A DNA stretch of 64,000 nt from Pseudomonas sp. CC120222-01a (GCF_003097235.1 NZ_QEQQ01000005.1:62001-126000); one strand, 5' to 3'. Shown: positions 33,400-42,010, numbered from the stretch's first letter. Notes: generated by a model from the sequence alone, not told the origin. A program made the numbers and translations.

Positions 33400-35700
33400 A
33401 TGGAATTGATGATGAAACTGTCTTTGCTGGGCCTGGCCATGGGCCTTGCCAGCCAGGCGGCCCTTGCCGCCCCTACCGCCCCGCCCCTGCAGGACAAGCA
33501 GGCGTTCATCGACCATCTGATCAGCCAGATGACCGAAGCCGAGAAGATCGGCCAGCTGCGCCTGATCAGCATCGGCCCGGAAATGCCTCGCGAGAAGATC
33601 CGCGAAGAAATCGCCGCCGGTCGCATTGGTGGCACGTTCAACTCGCGCACCGCCCCCGAGAACCGGCCGATGCAGGACGCCGCCATGCGCAGCCGCCTGA
33701 AGATCCCGATGTTCTTCGCCTACGACACCATCCACGGCGAGCGCACCATCTTCCCGATCGGCCTGGGCCTGGCCGCCAGCTGGGACATGGACGCCATCGC
33801 CAAGGTCGGCCGCACCTCGGCCATCGAAGCCTCGGCCGACGCCCTGGACATGACCTTCGCGCCGATGGTCGACATCGCCCGCGACCCACGCTGGGGCCGC
33901 ACCAGCGAAGGCTTCGGCGAAGACACCTACCTGACCTCGAAGATCGGCCAAGTGATGGTCCGCTCGTTCCAGGGCAGCAGCCCGGCCAACCCCGACAGCA
34001 TCATGGCCATCGTCAAGCACTTCGCACTGTATGGCGCGGTGGAAGGCGGGCGCGACTACAACACGGTCGATATGAGCCTGCCGAAGATGTACAACGACTA
34101 CCTGCCGCCCTACCGCGCCGCGCTCGACGCCGGTGCCGGCGGGGTGATGGTGGCGCTCAACTCGATCAACGGCGTGCCGGCCACCTCCAACACCTGGCTG
34201 ATGAACGACCTGTTGCGCAAAGAGTGGGGCTTCAAGGGCGTGACCATCAGCGACCACGGCGCCATTCAGGAGCTGATCCGCCACGGTGTCGCCCGTGACG
34301 GTCGCGAAGCCGCCAAGCTGGCGATCAAGGCCGGCATCGACATGAGCATGAACGACACCCTGTACGGCGAAGAGCTGCCAGGGCTGCTGAAGTCCGGCGA
34401 AGTGACCCAGCACGAGCTGAACCAGGCCGTGCGCGAGGTGCTCGGTGCCAAGTACGAAATGGGCCTGTTCAAGGACCCTTACGTGCGCATCGGCAAGGCC
34501 GAAACCGACCTGAAAGACTACTACGCCGACGACCGCCTGCACCGCGACGCCGCCCGTGACGTGGCACGCCGCAGCCTGGTGCTGCTGGAAAACCGCAACC
34601 AGACCCTGCCGTTGAAAAAGGCCGGCACCATCGCCCTGGTCGGCCCGCTGGCCGATGCCCCGATCGACATGATGGGCAGCTGGGCCGCCGACGGTAAGCC
34701 GATGCACTCGGTCACCGTGCGCGAAGGCCTGCGCCGTGCGATCGAGGGCAAGGCCAAGCTGGTGTACGCCAAAGGCTCCAACGTCACCGGCGACAAGGCG
34801 ATCCTCGACTACCTGAACTTCCTCAACTTCGATGCCCCTGAAATCGTCGATGACCCGCGCCCTGCAGCCGTGTTGATCGATGAAGCGGTCAAGGCCGCCA
34901 AGCAGTCCGATGTGGTGGTGGCCGTGGTCGGTGAGTCCCGTGGCATGTCCCACGAGTCGTCAAGCCGCACCACCCTGGAAATCCCGGCCAGCCAGCGCGA
35001 GCTGATCAAGGCCCTGAAGGCCACCGGCAAACCGTTGGTCCTGGTGCTGATGAACGGCCGCCCGCTGTCGATCAGCTGGGAGCGTGAGCAGGCCGATGCC
35101 ATCCTCGAAACCTGGTTCTCCGGCACCGAAGGCGGCAACGCCATCGCCGATGTGCTGTTCGGCGACTACAACCCTTCGGGCAAGCTGGCGATCACCTTCC
35201 CGCGTTCGGTCGGGCAGATCCCGATGTACTACAACCACACCCGTATCGGCCGGCCGTTCACCCCAGGCAAGCCGGGCAACTACACCTCGCAGTACTTCGA
35301 AGAGCCCAACGGCCCGCTGTACCCGTTCGGCTATGGCCTGAGCTACAGCAGCTTCGAGCTGTCGGGCCTGACCCTGTCGAACAAGGACCTCAAGCGTGGC
35401 GACACCCTGGAAGCCAAGGTGACGGTGAAGAACACCGGCAAGCTTGACGGCGAGACGGTGGTACAGCTGTACCTGCAGGATGTTTCGGCGTCGATGAGCC
35501 GCCCGGTCAAGGAACTGAAGAACTTCCAGAAACTGATGCTCAAGGCCGGTGAGTCGCGGACCTTGACCTTCCGCATCAACGAGGAAGACCTGAAGTTCTA
35601 CAATGGCCAGCTGCAACGGGTGGCCGAGCCTGGCGAGTTCAACGTCCAGGTCGGGCTGGATTCCGAGGCAGTGCAACAAAAGAGTTTCGAACTGCTGTAA
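33400..35700 (+). CDS. bglX: Periplasmic beta-glucosidase BglX (GH3)
   Basis: Hydrolyses beta-glucosides in the periplasm. About 766 residues with a signal peptide (hydrophobic core LSLLGLAMGLASQAALAAP), a GH3 N-terminal barrel with KHFALYGAVEGGRDYN, and the nucleophile Asp in VTISDHGAI (near residue 284). A GH3 C-terminal domain (about 400-620) and a fibronectin III-like domain (about 670-750) follow. The start at 33400 has AAGG 8 nt upstream; ATGs at 33376 and 33412 are alternatives. Single gene with a REP pair after it. Confidence 0.94.
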   Translation: MELMMKLSLLGLAMGLASQAALAAPTAPPLQDKQAFIDHLISQMTEAEKIGQLRLISIGPEMPREKIREEIAAGRIGGTFNSRTAPENRPMQDAAMRSRLKIPMFFAYDTIHGERTIFPIGLGLAASWDMDAIAKVGRTSAIEASADALDMTFAPMVDIARDPRWGRTSEGFGEDTYLTSKIGQVMVRSFQGSSPANPDSIMAIVKHFALYGAVEGGRDYNTVDMSLPKMYNDYLPPYRAALDAGAGGVMVALNSINGVPATSNTWLMNDLLRKEWGFKGVTISDHGAIQELIRHGVARDGREAAKLAIKAGIDMSMNDTLYGEELPGLLKSGEVTQHELNQAVREVLGAKYEMGLFKDPYVRIGKAETDLKDYYADDRLHRDAARDVARRSLVLLENRNQTLPLKKAGTIALVGPLADAPIDMMGSWAADGKPMHSVTVREGLRRAIEGKAKLVYAKGSNVTGDKAILDYLNFLNFDAPEIVDDPRPAAVLIDEAVKAAKQSDVVVAVVGESRGMSHESSSRTTLEIPASQRELIKALKATGKPLVLVLMNGRPLSISWEREQADAILETWFSGTEGGNAIADVLFGDYNPSGKLAITFPRSVGQIPMYYNHTRIGRPFTPGKPGNYTSQYFEEPNGPLYPFGYGLSYSSFELSGLTLSNKDLKRGDTLEAKVTVKNTGKLDGETVVQLYLQDVSASMSRPVKELKNFQKLMLKAGESRTLTFRINEEDLKFYNGQLQRVAEPGEFNVQVGLDSEAVQQKSFELL

Positions 35701-35711
35701 CTGAAAGGTTG

Positions 35712-35818
35712 CCTGTACCGGCCCTTTCGCGGGCTCGCCCGCTCCCACTGGTACTGCACAAGTCCATCGGGCTGTGAGTATCCTGTGGGAGCGGGCAAGC
35801 CCGCGAAAGGGCCAGGCC
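35712..35818. repeat. REP pair between bglX and dctB
   Basis: Inverted units 35712-35750 (CCGGCCCTTTCGCGGGCTCG...) and 35781-35818 (TCCTGTGGGAGCGGGCAAGC...). They could end the bglX message and lie 30 bp before dctB. Confidence 0.9.
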
Positions 35819-35845
35819 TGATATCCCTGAATCCGGATCCGCCCC

Positions 35846-37603
35846 ATGCCCTTTTCCTTTCGCGCCCTGCGTCTGGGGCTGATCACCCTGCTGATCGTAC
35901 TCGGCACCGCGCTCAGTGCCGGCTGGGCCATGCACCAGGCCAAGCGCCAAGCCATGGAGGACGACGCCCGCCGCGCCAGCCAGCAGCTGGTGCTGTACGC
36001 CAACGCCCTGCACACCCTGATCGATCGCTACCGCGCCCTGCCCGCCGTGCTGGCGCTGGACCCGGAACTGATCGAGGCCCTGCGCGGCCCGGTCAGCGAA
36101 CAAACGCAGCACGCACTGAACCTCAAGCTCGAACGCATCAACGGCGCCGCCAACTCCTCGACCCTGGAGCTGCTCGACCGCACCGGGCTGGCCGTAGCCG
36201 CCAGCAACTGGCGCCTGCCGACCACCTATGTGGGCTCCAACTATGGTTTTCGCCCCTACTTCAAGCAGACCCGCAGCCAGGGCAGTGGCCGCTTCTACGC
36301 AGTGGGTGTAACCAGTGGCGTGCCGGGCTATTTCCTGGCCAGCGCGGTCAGCGACGAGCACGGGCGCTTCCTCGGCGCCATGGTGGTCAAGCTTGAGTTC
36401 CCCGAGCTTGAACGCGAGTGGCGCCAAGGCAACGACATCCTGCTGGTCAGTGATGCCCGCGGGATTACCTTCATCGCCAACCAGGACGGTTGGCGCTACC
36501 GCGAGCTGAAACCGCTCAGCGGCGCCGATCGCGCCGAGCTTGGCGAGACCCGCCAATACGACAAACAGCCGCTGGTGCCGCTACAGCACCAGATACTGAC
36601 CCGCTTCGCCAGCAACAGTCACCTGAGCCGCGTGCAGGGCCCCGATGGCGCCGTCGAATACCTCTGGGAAAGCCTGCCGCTGGAGGGCGAGGACTGGACC
36701 TTGCACCTGCTGCGCAAGCCCCAGGTCGAAGCCGCCGGCCGCAACGCTGCTCTGGGCGCCGCCGCCGTGTGGCTGAGCCTGGTGTTCGCCGCACTGTTCG
36801 TCAGCCAGCGCCTGCGCCTGGCCCGCCTGCGCCAGCGCAGCCGCGAAGAGCTCAAGCGCCAGGTCGAGGAACGCACCCGCGAGCTGCGCACCGCCCAGGA
36901 AGGCCTGGTGCAGTCGGCCAAGCTGGCTGCCCTGGGGCAGATGTCGGCGGCCATGGCCCACGAGATCAACCAGCCGCTGACCACCCAGCGCATGCAACTG
37001 GAAACCCTGCGCCTGCTGCTCGACCACGGCCGTTACGACGATGCGCGCAAGGCCCTCGAGCCGTTGGAGCAGATGCTCACGCGCATGGCCGCGCTGACCA
37101 GCCACCTGAAGACCTTCGCCCGCAACAGCCCGGTCGGCCTGCGCGAGCGCCTCGACCTGGCCACCGTGGTCGACCAGGCCCTGCACCTGCTGGACACCCG
37201 CATTCGCAGTGAGGAAGTCGAGGTGGCCCTTTACCTGGCACGCCCGGCCTGGGTCCGGGGCGATGCGATCCGCCTCGAACAGGTATTGATCAACCTGCTG
37301 CGCAACGCCCTGGACGCCATGCTCGACAAACGCTACAAGCGCCTGGAGGTTCGCATCGAACCGGACGCTGAACAATGGCGCCTGAGCGTGCTGGACTCCG
37401 GCGGCGGCATTGCCGAAGCGGACCTGGCCAAGGTCTTCGACCCGTTCTTCACCACCAAGCCGGTGGGCGAAGGCCTGGGCCTGGGCCTGGCCATTTCCTA
37501 TGGCATCATCGTCGAAGCCGGCGGCCAGCTGCACGCCGAGAACCTGCCGGGCGGCGCCCGCTTGAGCCTGACCCTGCCCCGTGACCTGGAGCCTGTATGT
37601 TGA
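35846..37603 (+). CDS. dctB: C4-dicarboxylate sensor histidine kinase DctB
   Basis: 585 residues. Two membrane segments (about 8-28 and 295-315) enclose a tandem PAS/Cache sensor of DctB type (TTYVGSNYGFRPYFKQT, about 128-144). A coiled coil (about 325-355) leads to the H-box MAHEINQPLTTQRMQL (His near 372), then INLLRNALDAM, DSGGGIAEADL and GLGLGLAIS of the ATPase domain. It overlaps dctD by 7 bp. It should sense periplasmic C4-dicarboxylate (or, given the downstream KgtP-like gene, 2-oxoglutarate). Orthology to the AauS/MifS group cannot be excluded. Confidence 0.9.
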   Translation: MPFSFRALRLGLITLLIVLGTALSAGWAMHQAKRQAMEDDARRASQQLVLYANALHTLIDRYRALPAVLALDPELIEALRGPVSEQTQHALNLKLERINGAANSSTLELLDRTGLAVAASNWRLPTTYVGSNYGFRPYFKQTRSQGSGRFYAVGVTSGVPGYFLASAVSDEHGRFLGAMVVKLEFPELEREWRQGNDILLVSDARGITFIANQDGWRYRELKPLSGADRAELGETRQYDKQPLVPLQHQILTRFASNSHLSRVQGPDGAVEYLWESLPLEGEDWTLHLLRKPQVEAAGRNAALGAAAVWLSLVFAALFVSQRLRLARLRQRSREELKRQVEERTRELRTAQEGLVQSAKLAALGQMSAAMAHEINQPLTTQRMQLETLRLLLDHGRYDDARKALEPLEQMLTRMAALTSHLKTFARNSPVGLRERLDLATVVDQALHLLDTRIRSEEVEVALYLARPAWVRGDAIRLEQVLINLLRNALDAMLDKRYKRLEVRIEPDAEQWRLSVLDSGGGIAEADLAKVFDPFFTTKPVGEGLGLGLAISYGIIVEAGGQLHAENLPGGARLSLTLPRDLEPVC

Positions 37604-38931
37604 ATTCGGTGATCGTCGTCGATGATGAAGCCAGCATCCGCACTGCGGTCGAGCAATGGCTGAGCCTGTCGGGCTTCAGCGTGCAACTGTTCGCGCGCGC
37701 CGAAGACTGCCTGGCCCAGCTGCCCGCGCACTTTGCCGGGGTGATCATCAGCGACGTAAGCATGCCAGGCATGGGTGGCCTGCAACTGCTCGAACGCCTG
37801 CAGGCGGATGACCCGGACCTGCCGGTGATCCTGCTGACCGGCCATGGCGATGTGCCGATGGCGGTCGAGGCCATGCGCAACGGCGCCTACGACTTCCTCG
37901 AAAAGCCCTTCACCCCGCAGCACTTGCTGGGCAGCCTGCGCCGCGCCCTGGAGAAACGCCAGCTGGTCCTGGAGAACCGCCGTCTGCATGAACAGGCTGA
38001 CCTCAAGTCGCGCCTGGAAACGACCCTGCTCGGCATGTCGCAAGGATTGCAGCAGCTACGCAGGCAAGTGCTGGACCTGGCCAACCTGCCAGTGAACGTG
38101 CTGATCCGCGGCGAAACCGGCAGCGGCAAGGAGCGCGTGGCGCGATGCCTGCACGACTTTGGCCCGCGTGCCGACAAGCCGTTCGTCGCACTCAACTGTG
38201 CGGCCATCCCTGAAGCACTGTTCGAAGCCGAACTGTTCGGTCACGAAAGCGGTGCCTTCACCGGCGCCCAGGGCAAACGCATCGGCAAGTTGGAATACGC
38301 CAACGGCGGTACGCTGTTCCTCGACGAGATCGAGAGCATGCCGCTGGCCCAGCAGGCCAAGCTGTTGCGGGTGATCCAGGAGCAGAAGCTGGAGCGACTG
38401 GGGGCCAACCAGAGTATCAGTGTCGACCTGCGCATCATTGCCGCCACCAAACCCGACTTGCTCGAAGAGGCTCGCGCCGGGCGTTTTCGCGAGGATTTGG
38501 CCTATCGCCTGAACGTGGCGGAACTGCGCCTGGCGCCGTTGCGTGAACGGCGTGAGGACATCCCGCTGCTGTTCGAGCATTTCGCCCGTGCGGCCGCGAC
38601 CAAGCTGGGGCGCACGGCGCCAGCATTGAGCGGCGTGCAACTGGCGCAGCTGCTGTCCCATGACTGGCCGGGCAATGTGCGTGAGCTCGCCAATGCCGCA
38701 GAGCGGCATGCCCTGGGGTTGGGCTCGCCGAACATCGAAGTGGCGCCTGCCGGGCAGTCGTTGGGTGAGCAGATGGAAGCGTTCGAGGCGCAGTGCCTGC
38801 GCGCGGCCTTGCGCCAGCATGCTGGGGAGATCAAGGCGGTGATGGAAGCCTTGCAGCTGCCTCGGCGCACCCTGAACGAAAAGATGCAGCGCCACGGTTT
38901 GGTCCGCGAGGCATTCGTCGAGCGTGAATAG
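37597..38931 (+). CDS. dctD: Sigma-54-dependent response regulator DctD
   Basis: 444 residues. The receiver domain has VIVVDDEAS and the phosphoacceptor Asp in GVIISDVSMPGMGG (about 53). The AAA+ domain (about 145-375) has Walker A GETGSGKE, the sigma-54-contacting GAFTGA and Walker B GGTLFLDEIE. The C-terminal helix-turn-helix is GEIKAVMEALQLPRRTLNEKMQRHGL. It is coupled to dctB by a 7-bp overlap. Its target is most likely the sigma-54 promoter of the downstream permease, through the dyads starting at its stop codon. Confidence 0.93.
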   Translation: MLNSVIVVDDEASIRTAVEQWLSLSGFSVQLFARAEDCLAQLPAHFAGVIISDVSMPGMGGLQLLERLQADDPDLPVILLTGHGDVPMAVEAMRNGAYDFLEKPFTPQHLLGSLRRALEKRQLVLENRRLHEQADLKSRLETTLLGMSQGLQQLRRQVLDLANLPVNVLIRGETGSGKERVARCLHDFGPRADKPFVALNCAAIPEALFEAELFGHESGAFTGAQGKRIGKLEYANGGTLFLDEIESMPLAQQAKLLRVIQEQKLERLGANQSISVDLRIIAATKPDLLEEARAGRFREDLAYRLNVAELRLAPLRERREDIPLLFEHFARAAATKLGRTAPALSGVQLAQLLSHDWPGNVRELANAAERHALGLGSPNIEVAPAGQSLGEQMEAFEAQCLRAALRQHAGEIKAVMEALQLPRRTLNEKMQRHGLVREAFVERE

Positions 38932-38979
38932 GCGGAAATCCGCTTATCGACGGATCTTGATAGGCGAAAATCCGCTTAT
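38928..38979. promoter_or_regulatory. Tandem dyads, putative DctD upstream activator sites
   Basis: Two 20-bp near-palindromes, ATAGGCGGAAATCCGCTTAT (38928-38947) and ATAGGCGAAAATCCGCTTAT (38960-38979), differ at one base. Their starts are 32 bp apart, about three helical turns. They lie 134-185 bp upstream of the -24 box of the permease promoter, the usual range for enhancer sites. The first overlaps the dctD stop codon. Confidence 0.7.
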
Positions 38980-39006
38980 TCCAGTGAGATTTCGGGGCTG
39001 CTGTGC

Positions 39007-39037
39007 CGCCCTTCGCGGGCACGCCCGCTCCCACAGA
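39007..39037. repeat. Single REP unit
   Basis: CGCCCTTCGCGGGCACGCCC followed by GCTCCCACAG is one unpaired REP unit. It lies between the tandem dyads and the sigma-54 promoter. Confidence 0.8.
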
Positions 39038-39112
39038 GAACTGCGCCGCGCCAGGTAACACGCGGTTCCCGTGACGCTGCAACGCCCCCATTTGGATCGT
39101 TACGCACCCATT

Positions 39113-39128
39113 TGGCACACCTTCTGCA
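39113..39128 (+). promoter_or_regulatory. Sigma-54 (RpoN) promoter of the KgtP-like gene
   Basis: TGGCACACCTTCTGCA matches TGGCACG-N4-TTGCW with the correct GG-to-GC spacing and two substitutions. It is 60 bp upstream of the permease ATG and downstream of a sigma-54 activator gene. Confidence 0.85.
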
Positions 39129-39163
39129 ATTGCCCTGGCAAGCTGCGCTTCGGCGCGCTCCAC

Positions 39164-39171
39164 AAAAACAA
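39164..39171 (+). promoter_or_regulatory. Hfq/Crc-type motif ahead of the KgtP-like gene
   Basis: AAAAACAA matches AANAANAA and lies 4 nt before the GAGAAGG ribosome-binding site of the permease. Confidence 0.5.
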
Positions 39172-39187
39172 CGAGAAGGTATCCCTG

Positions 39188-40507
39188 ATGGATAACGCCA
39201 CCTCCCTGCCAGCCGGGGCGGCCGTCACGCCCGCCGCTGAAAAAACCACCGCCAGCCGCCTCAAGTCGATCTTCAGTGGTTCCATCGGCAACATGGTCGA
39301 ATGGTACGACTGGTACGTCTACGCCGCATTCTCGCTGTACTTCGCCAAGGCCTTCTTCCCTGCCGGCGACTCAACCGCCCAATTGCTCAACACCGCCGCG
39401 ATCTTCGCCGTGGGCTTCCTGATGCGCCCGATCGGTGGCTGGCTGATGGGTCTGTACGCCGACCGCAAGGGCCGCAAGGCCGCGCTGATGGCTTCGGTGC
39501 TGCTGATGTGCGCCGGCTCCCTGGTGATCGCCCTGACCCCAGGCTATGAAACCATCGGCGTCGCCGCGCCGGTCCTGCTGGTCATCGCACGCCTGATGCA
39601 GGGCCTGTCGGTGGGCGGCGAATACGGCACCTCGGCCACCTACCTCAGCGAAATGGCCAGCAAGGACCGCCGTGGCTTCTTCTCCAGCTTCCAGTACGTG
39701 ACGCTGATTTCCGGCCAGCTCATCGCCCTGGCAGTACTGATCATCCTGCAGCAGACCCTGACCACCGAGCAGCTGTACGCCTGGGGCTGGCGTGTACCCT
39801 TCGTGATCGGCGCACTGTGCGCGGTGGTTGCCCTGTACCTGCGCCGCGGCATGGAAGAAACCGCCTCTTTCACCAAGAAGGAAAAGGCCAAGGAAAGCCT
39901 GATGCGCACCCTCATGCGCCACCCCAAGGAGTTGATGACCGTGGTCGGCCTGACCATGGGCGGCACCCTGGCCTTCTACACCTACACCACCTACATGCAG
40001 AAGTACCTGGTCAACACGGTGGGCATGAGCATCAGCGATTCGACCACCATCTCGGCGGCCACGCTGTTCCTGTTCATGTGCCTGCAGCCGGTGATCGGTG
40101 GCCTGTCCGACAAGATCGGCCGTCGCCCGATCCTGATCGCCTTCGGCGTGCTCGGCACCCTGTTCACCGTACCGATCCTCAGCACCCTGCACACCATCCA
40201 GACCTGGTGGGGCGCGTTCTTCCTGATCATGGCGGCGCTGATCATCGTCAGCGGCTACACCTCGATCAACGCGGTGGTGAAGGCCGAGCTGTTCCCTACC
40301 GAAATCCGCGCCCTGGGCGTCGGCCTGCCGTACGCATTGACCGTGTCGATCTTCGGCGGCACCGCCGAGTACGTGGCCCTGTGGTTCAAGAGCGTCGGCA
40401 TGGAAAGCGGCTTTTACTGGTACGTCACGGCGTGTATCGCCTGCTCACTGCTGGTGTATGCGACCATGAAGGACACCAAGCAGCATTCGCGGATTACCAC
40501 TGACTGA
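39188..40507 (+). CDS. MFS metabolite:proton symporter, 2-oxoglutarate permease (KgtP-like)
   Basis: 439 residues with 12 hydrophobic segments of the metabolite:H+ symporter subfamily: GSIGNMVEWYDWYVYAAFSLYFAKAFFP in segment 1, FLMRPIGGWLMGLYADRKGRKAAL in loop 2-3 and ARLMQGLSVGGEYGTSATYLSEMA near segment 4. KgtP (2-oxoglutarate) is the closest named relative I recall. A dicarboxylate substrate would also suit the preceding dctBD. The start at 39188 has GAGAAGG upstream, and it is read from a sigma-54 promoter. Confidence 0.88.
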   Translation: MDNATSLPAGAAVTPAAEKTTASRLKSIFSGSIGNMVEWYDWYVYAAFSLYFAKAFFPAGDSTAQLLNTAAIFAVGFLMRPIGGWLMGLYADRKGRKAALMASVLLMCAGSLVIALTPGYETIGVAAPVLLVIARLMQGLSVGGEYGTSATYLSEMASKDRRGFFSSFQYVTLISGQLIALAVLIILQQTLTTEQLYAWGWRVPFVIGALCAVVALYLRRGMEETASFTKKEKAKESLMRTLMRHPKELMTVVGLTMGGTLAFYTYTTYMQKYLVNTVGMSISDSTTISAATLFLFMCLQPVIGGLSDKIGRRPILIAFGVLGTLFTVPILSTLHTIQTWWGAFFLIMAALIIVSGYTSINAVVKAELFPTEIRALGVGLPYALTVSIFGGTAEYVALWFKSVGMESGFYWYVTACIACSLLVYATMKDTKQHSRITTD

Positions 40508-40526
40508 AGGTGATACCGCCTGAAAG

Positions 40527-40555
40527 AAGGGCGCCCTATCAAGGGCGCCCTTTTT
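40527..40555. terminator. Intrinsic terminator between convergent genes
   Basis: AAGGGCGCC / GGCGCCCTT stem followed by TTT after the permease gene. It could also serve the convergent COG4705-like gene, since the reverse reads a stem then TTCTTT. Confidence 0.88.
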
Positions 40556-40558
40556 GCT

Positions 40559-41311
40559 TCAGGACATCTCCAGCACCTGACGCGGTTCACGTTTCTGGTA
40601 CCAGCTCGCCATCAGCACCAGCACCAGCAGCACGCCCCCCAGCACAGCGGAAGAGCCGATGGTACCGAAGTCCAGCCCGCCCTTCTCGTGCGGCTTGGTC
40701 AGGACGTCGCCAAGGGTCGCGCCGAACGGACGGGTCAGCACGAAGGCCACCCAGAACAGCACCACACCCGGGATGCGCGTCCAGTAGCGGGCCAGTACCA
40801 CCAGGGCGATGGCGCTGCCGACCAGCAGTGCTCCACCGGCAAAGCCCAGACCCGAGTCGTCCGCCAGGTAGTCACCCAACGCGGTACCCAAGGTGTTGGA
40901 GAACAGGATGGCGATCCAGTAATAGATTTCACCGGTACGGTTCTTGATGCGGGTGACGTCAAGCGGGTTGCCGCTCAGGCGCCAGACCAGGAAGGTCAGC
41001 AGCAGGATGCCGATCAGGATTGCCGAACCTGCGGCATAGCCCAGGCCCAGGGTGCGGTCCATGAAGTCGGACATGGTGGTGCCGGCCGTGCTGGTGGACA
41101 GGATCACCAGCCAATACAGCATCGGGTGATAGCGGCGCGAAAACAGCTGACCAAGCAAGGTCACCAGGAACACGCTGATCAGCACCATCGAGCTGACGGC
41201 ATAGCCAACGTTGAGGGTCATCGACAGCAGATCACCGGCCGTTTCGCCAAGGGTGGTGGCGCAGATCTTCATGACCCAGAAGGCCAGGGTGATTTGCGGA
41301 AGTTTGTTCAT
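40559..41311 (-). CDS. COG4705-like multi-pass membrane protein with internal repeats
   Basis: 250 residues with about eight hydrophobic segments. A motif of the type TTxGxxxGD recurs four times: TTLGETAGDLL (about 18), TTMSDFMDRTLGLGYAAG (about 74), NTLGTALGDYLADDSGLGFAGG (about 138) and RPFGATLGDVL (about 197), implying two- or four-fold internal duplication. Its conserved Asp residues inside the membrane suggest ion or metal transport, but I know no function. It is divergent from the repeat-protein gene across a 354-bp AT-rich region. An in-frame ATG at 41395 would add 28 residues; the ATG at 41311 is better. Confidence 0.75.
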   Translation of the reverse strand: MNKLPQITLAFWVMKICATTLGETAGDLLSMTLNVGYAVSSMVLISVFLVTLLGQLFSRRYHPMLYWLVILSTSTAGTTMSDFMDRTLGLGYAAGSAILIGILLLTFLVWRLSGNPLDVTRIKNRTGEIYYWIAILFSNTLGTALGDYLADDSGLGFAGGALLVGSAIALVVLARYWTRIPGVVLFWVAFVLTRPFGATLGDVLTKPHEKGGLDFGTIGSSAVLGGVLLVLVLMASWYQKREPRQVLEMS

Positions 41312-41665
41312 TGTTTGCCGCTCCGGAATTGAGTGCGGCGATGGTGCTGAGCAAGGCCTGAAAAATCGGTTGGCGATATATGAAAAAAGCGTCATACGCT
41401 GTTACAAATTAAGATTTTTCGTTCTTAACCCCCGATTAATCCCACCCCGTCAATCTGCAACGGCTGGCGAAGCATTGCGCTCGCCTTGGGTTTGAAGCAC
41501 CTCACCCAAAGGCATCATCACTCGCCGATTTACGCAGCGTGCGTCCGAATATATCTATTAATTCGATTTTTAGACGCTATTTTTTGCGCTTTTTAATCAA
41601 ATTAATCGGAGTAGCATTAAACCCATAGAAACAAACAACCTCTCGCACCCAAAGGAGCAACGACC
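41312..41665. other. AT-rich divergent promoter region
   Basis: 354 bp, clearly lower in GC than the surroundings, shared by the COG4705-like gene (leftward) and the repeat-protein gene (rightward). ATGAAAAAAGCGTCAT (41380-41395) resembles, on the minus strand, the ColR-type box I recall from P. putida, with two mismatches. The stretch 41555-41620 is A/T-rich and probably holds the rightward promoter. No other gene is seen. Confidence 0.5.
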
Positions 41666-41992
41666 ATGAAAAGCAAACTGATCCTCACCCTGGCCCTCTC
41701 GGTATTCGCTGCTGGCGCATTCGCCGAAGATGGTTTTGACCGCACCAACGCCCACACTTTCGCCGCCGCTCAAACTCAATCGGCCAGCTATGCAGAAGAC
41801 GGCTTCGACCACACTGGCGCTCAGCGCTTCGCCGAAGATGGCTTCGATCACACCGGCGCCCAACGCTTCGCCGAAGATGGTTTCGACCACACCGGCGCCC
41901 AACGCTTCGCTGAAGATGGCTTCGACCACACCAACGCCCAACGCTTCGCCGAAGACGGCTTCGACCGCACCAACGCCCACCGCCTCAGCTGA
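41666..41992 (+). CDS. Secreted protein made of 13-residue tandem repeats
   Basis: 108 residues. A clear signal peptide (MKSKLILTLALSVFAAGAFA, cleavage before EDG) is followed by six copies of a 13-residue unit of consensus AEDGFDHTGAQRF: one at about 20-32, a 10-residue spacer, then five in tandem to the C-terminus. Variants change HTGAQ to RTNAH or HTNAQ. Each unit has three acidic residues and a His or Arg and no Cys. AAAGGAG lies 8 nt before the ATG. Function unknown; metal binding or a structural periplasmic role are guesses. Confidence 0.85.
   Translation: MKSKLILTLALSVFAAGAFAEDGFDRTNAHTFAAAQTQSASYAEDGFDHTGAQRFAEDGFDHTGAQRFAEDGFDHTGAQRFAEDGFDHTNAQRFAEDGFDRTNAHRLS
41799..41988 (+). repeat. 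In-frame 39-bp tandem repeats
   Basis: Five direct repeats of 39 bp (GAAGATGGCTTCGACCACAC...) encode the 13-residue units. The DNA copies differ mainly at third positions (GAAGAC/GAAGAT, CACACTGGC/CACACCGGC), so the protein sequence appears more conserved than the DNA. Confidence 0.85.
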
Positions 41993-42010
41993 TCCCTGTT
42001 GCGCGCTACC

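Noticed and set aside
41799..41988. Short tandem repeats considered as a CRISPR array
   Set aside because: The 39-bp units are contiguous, have no spacers, keep an open frame and encode a signal-peptide-bearing repeat protein. No cas gene is in the window.
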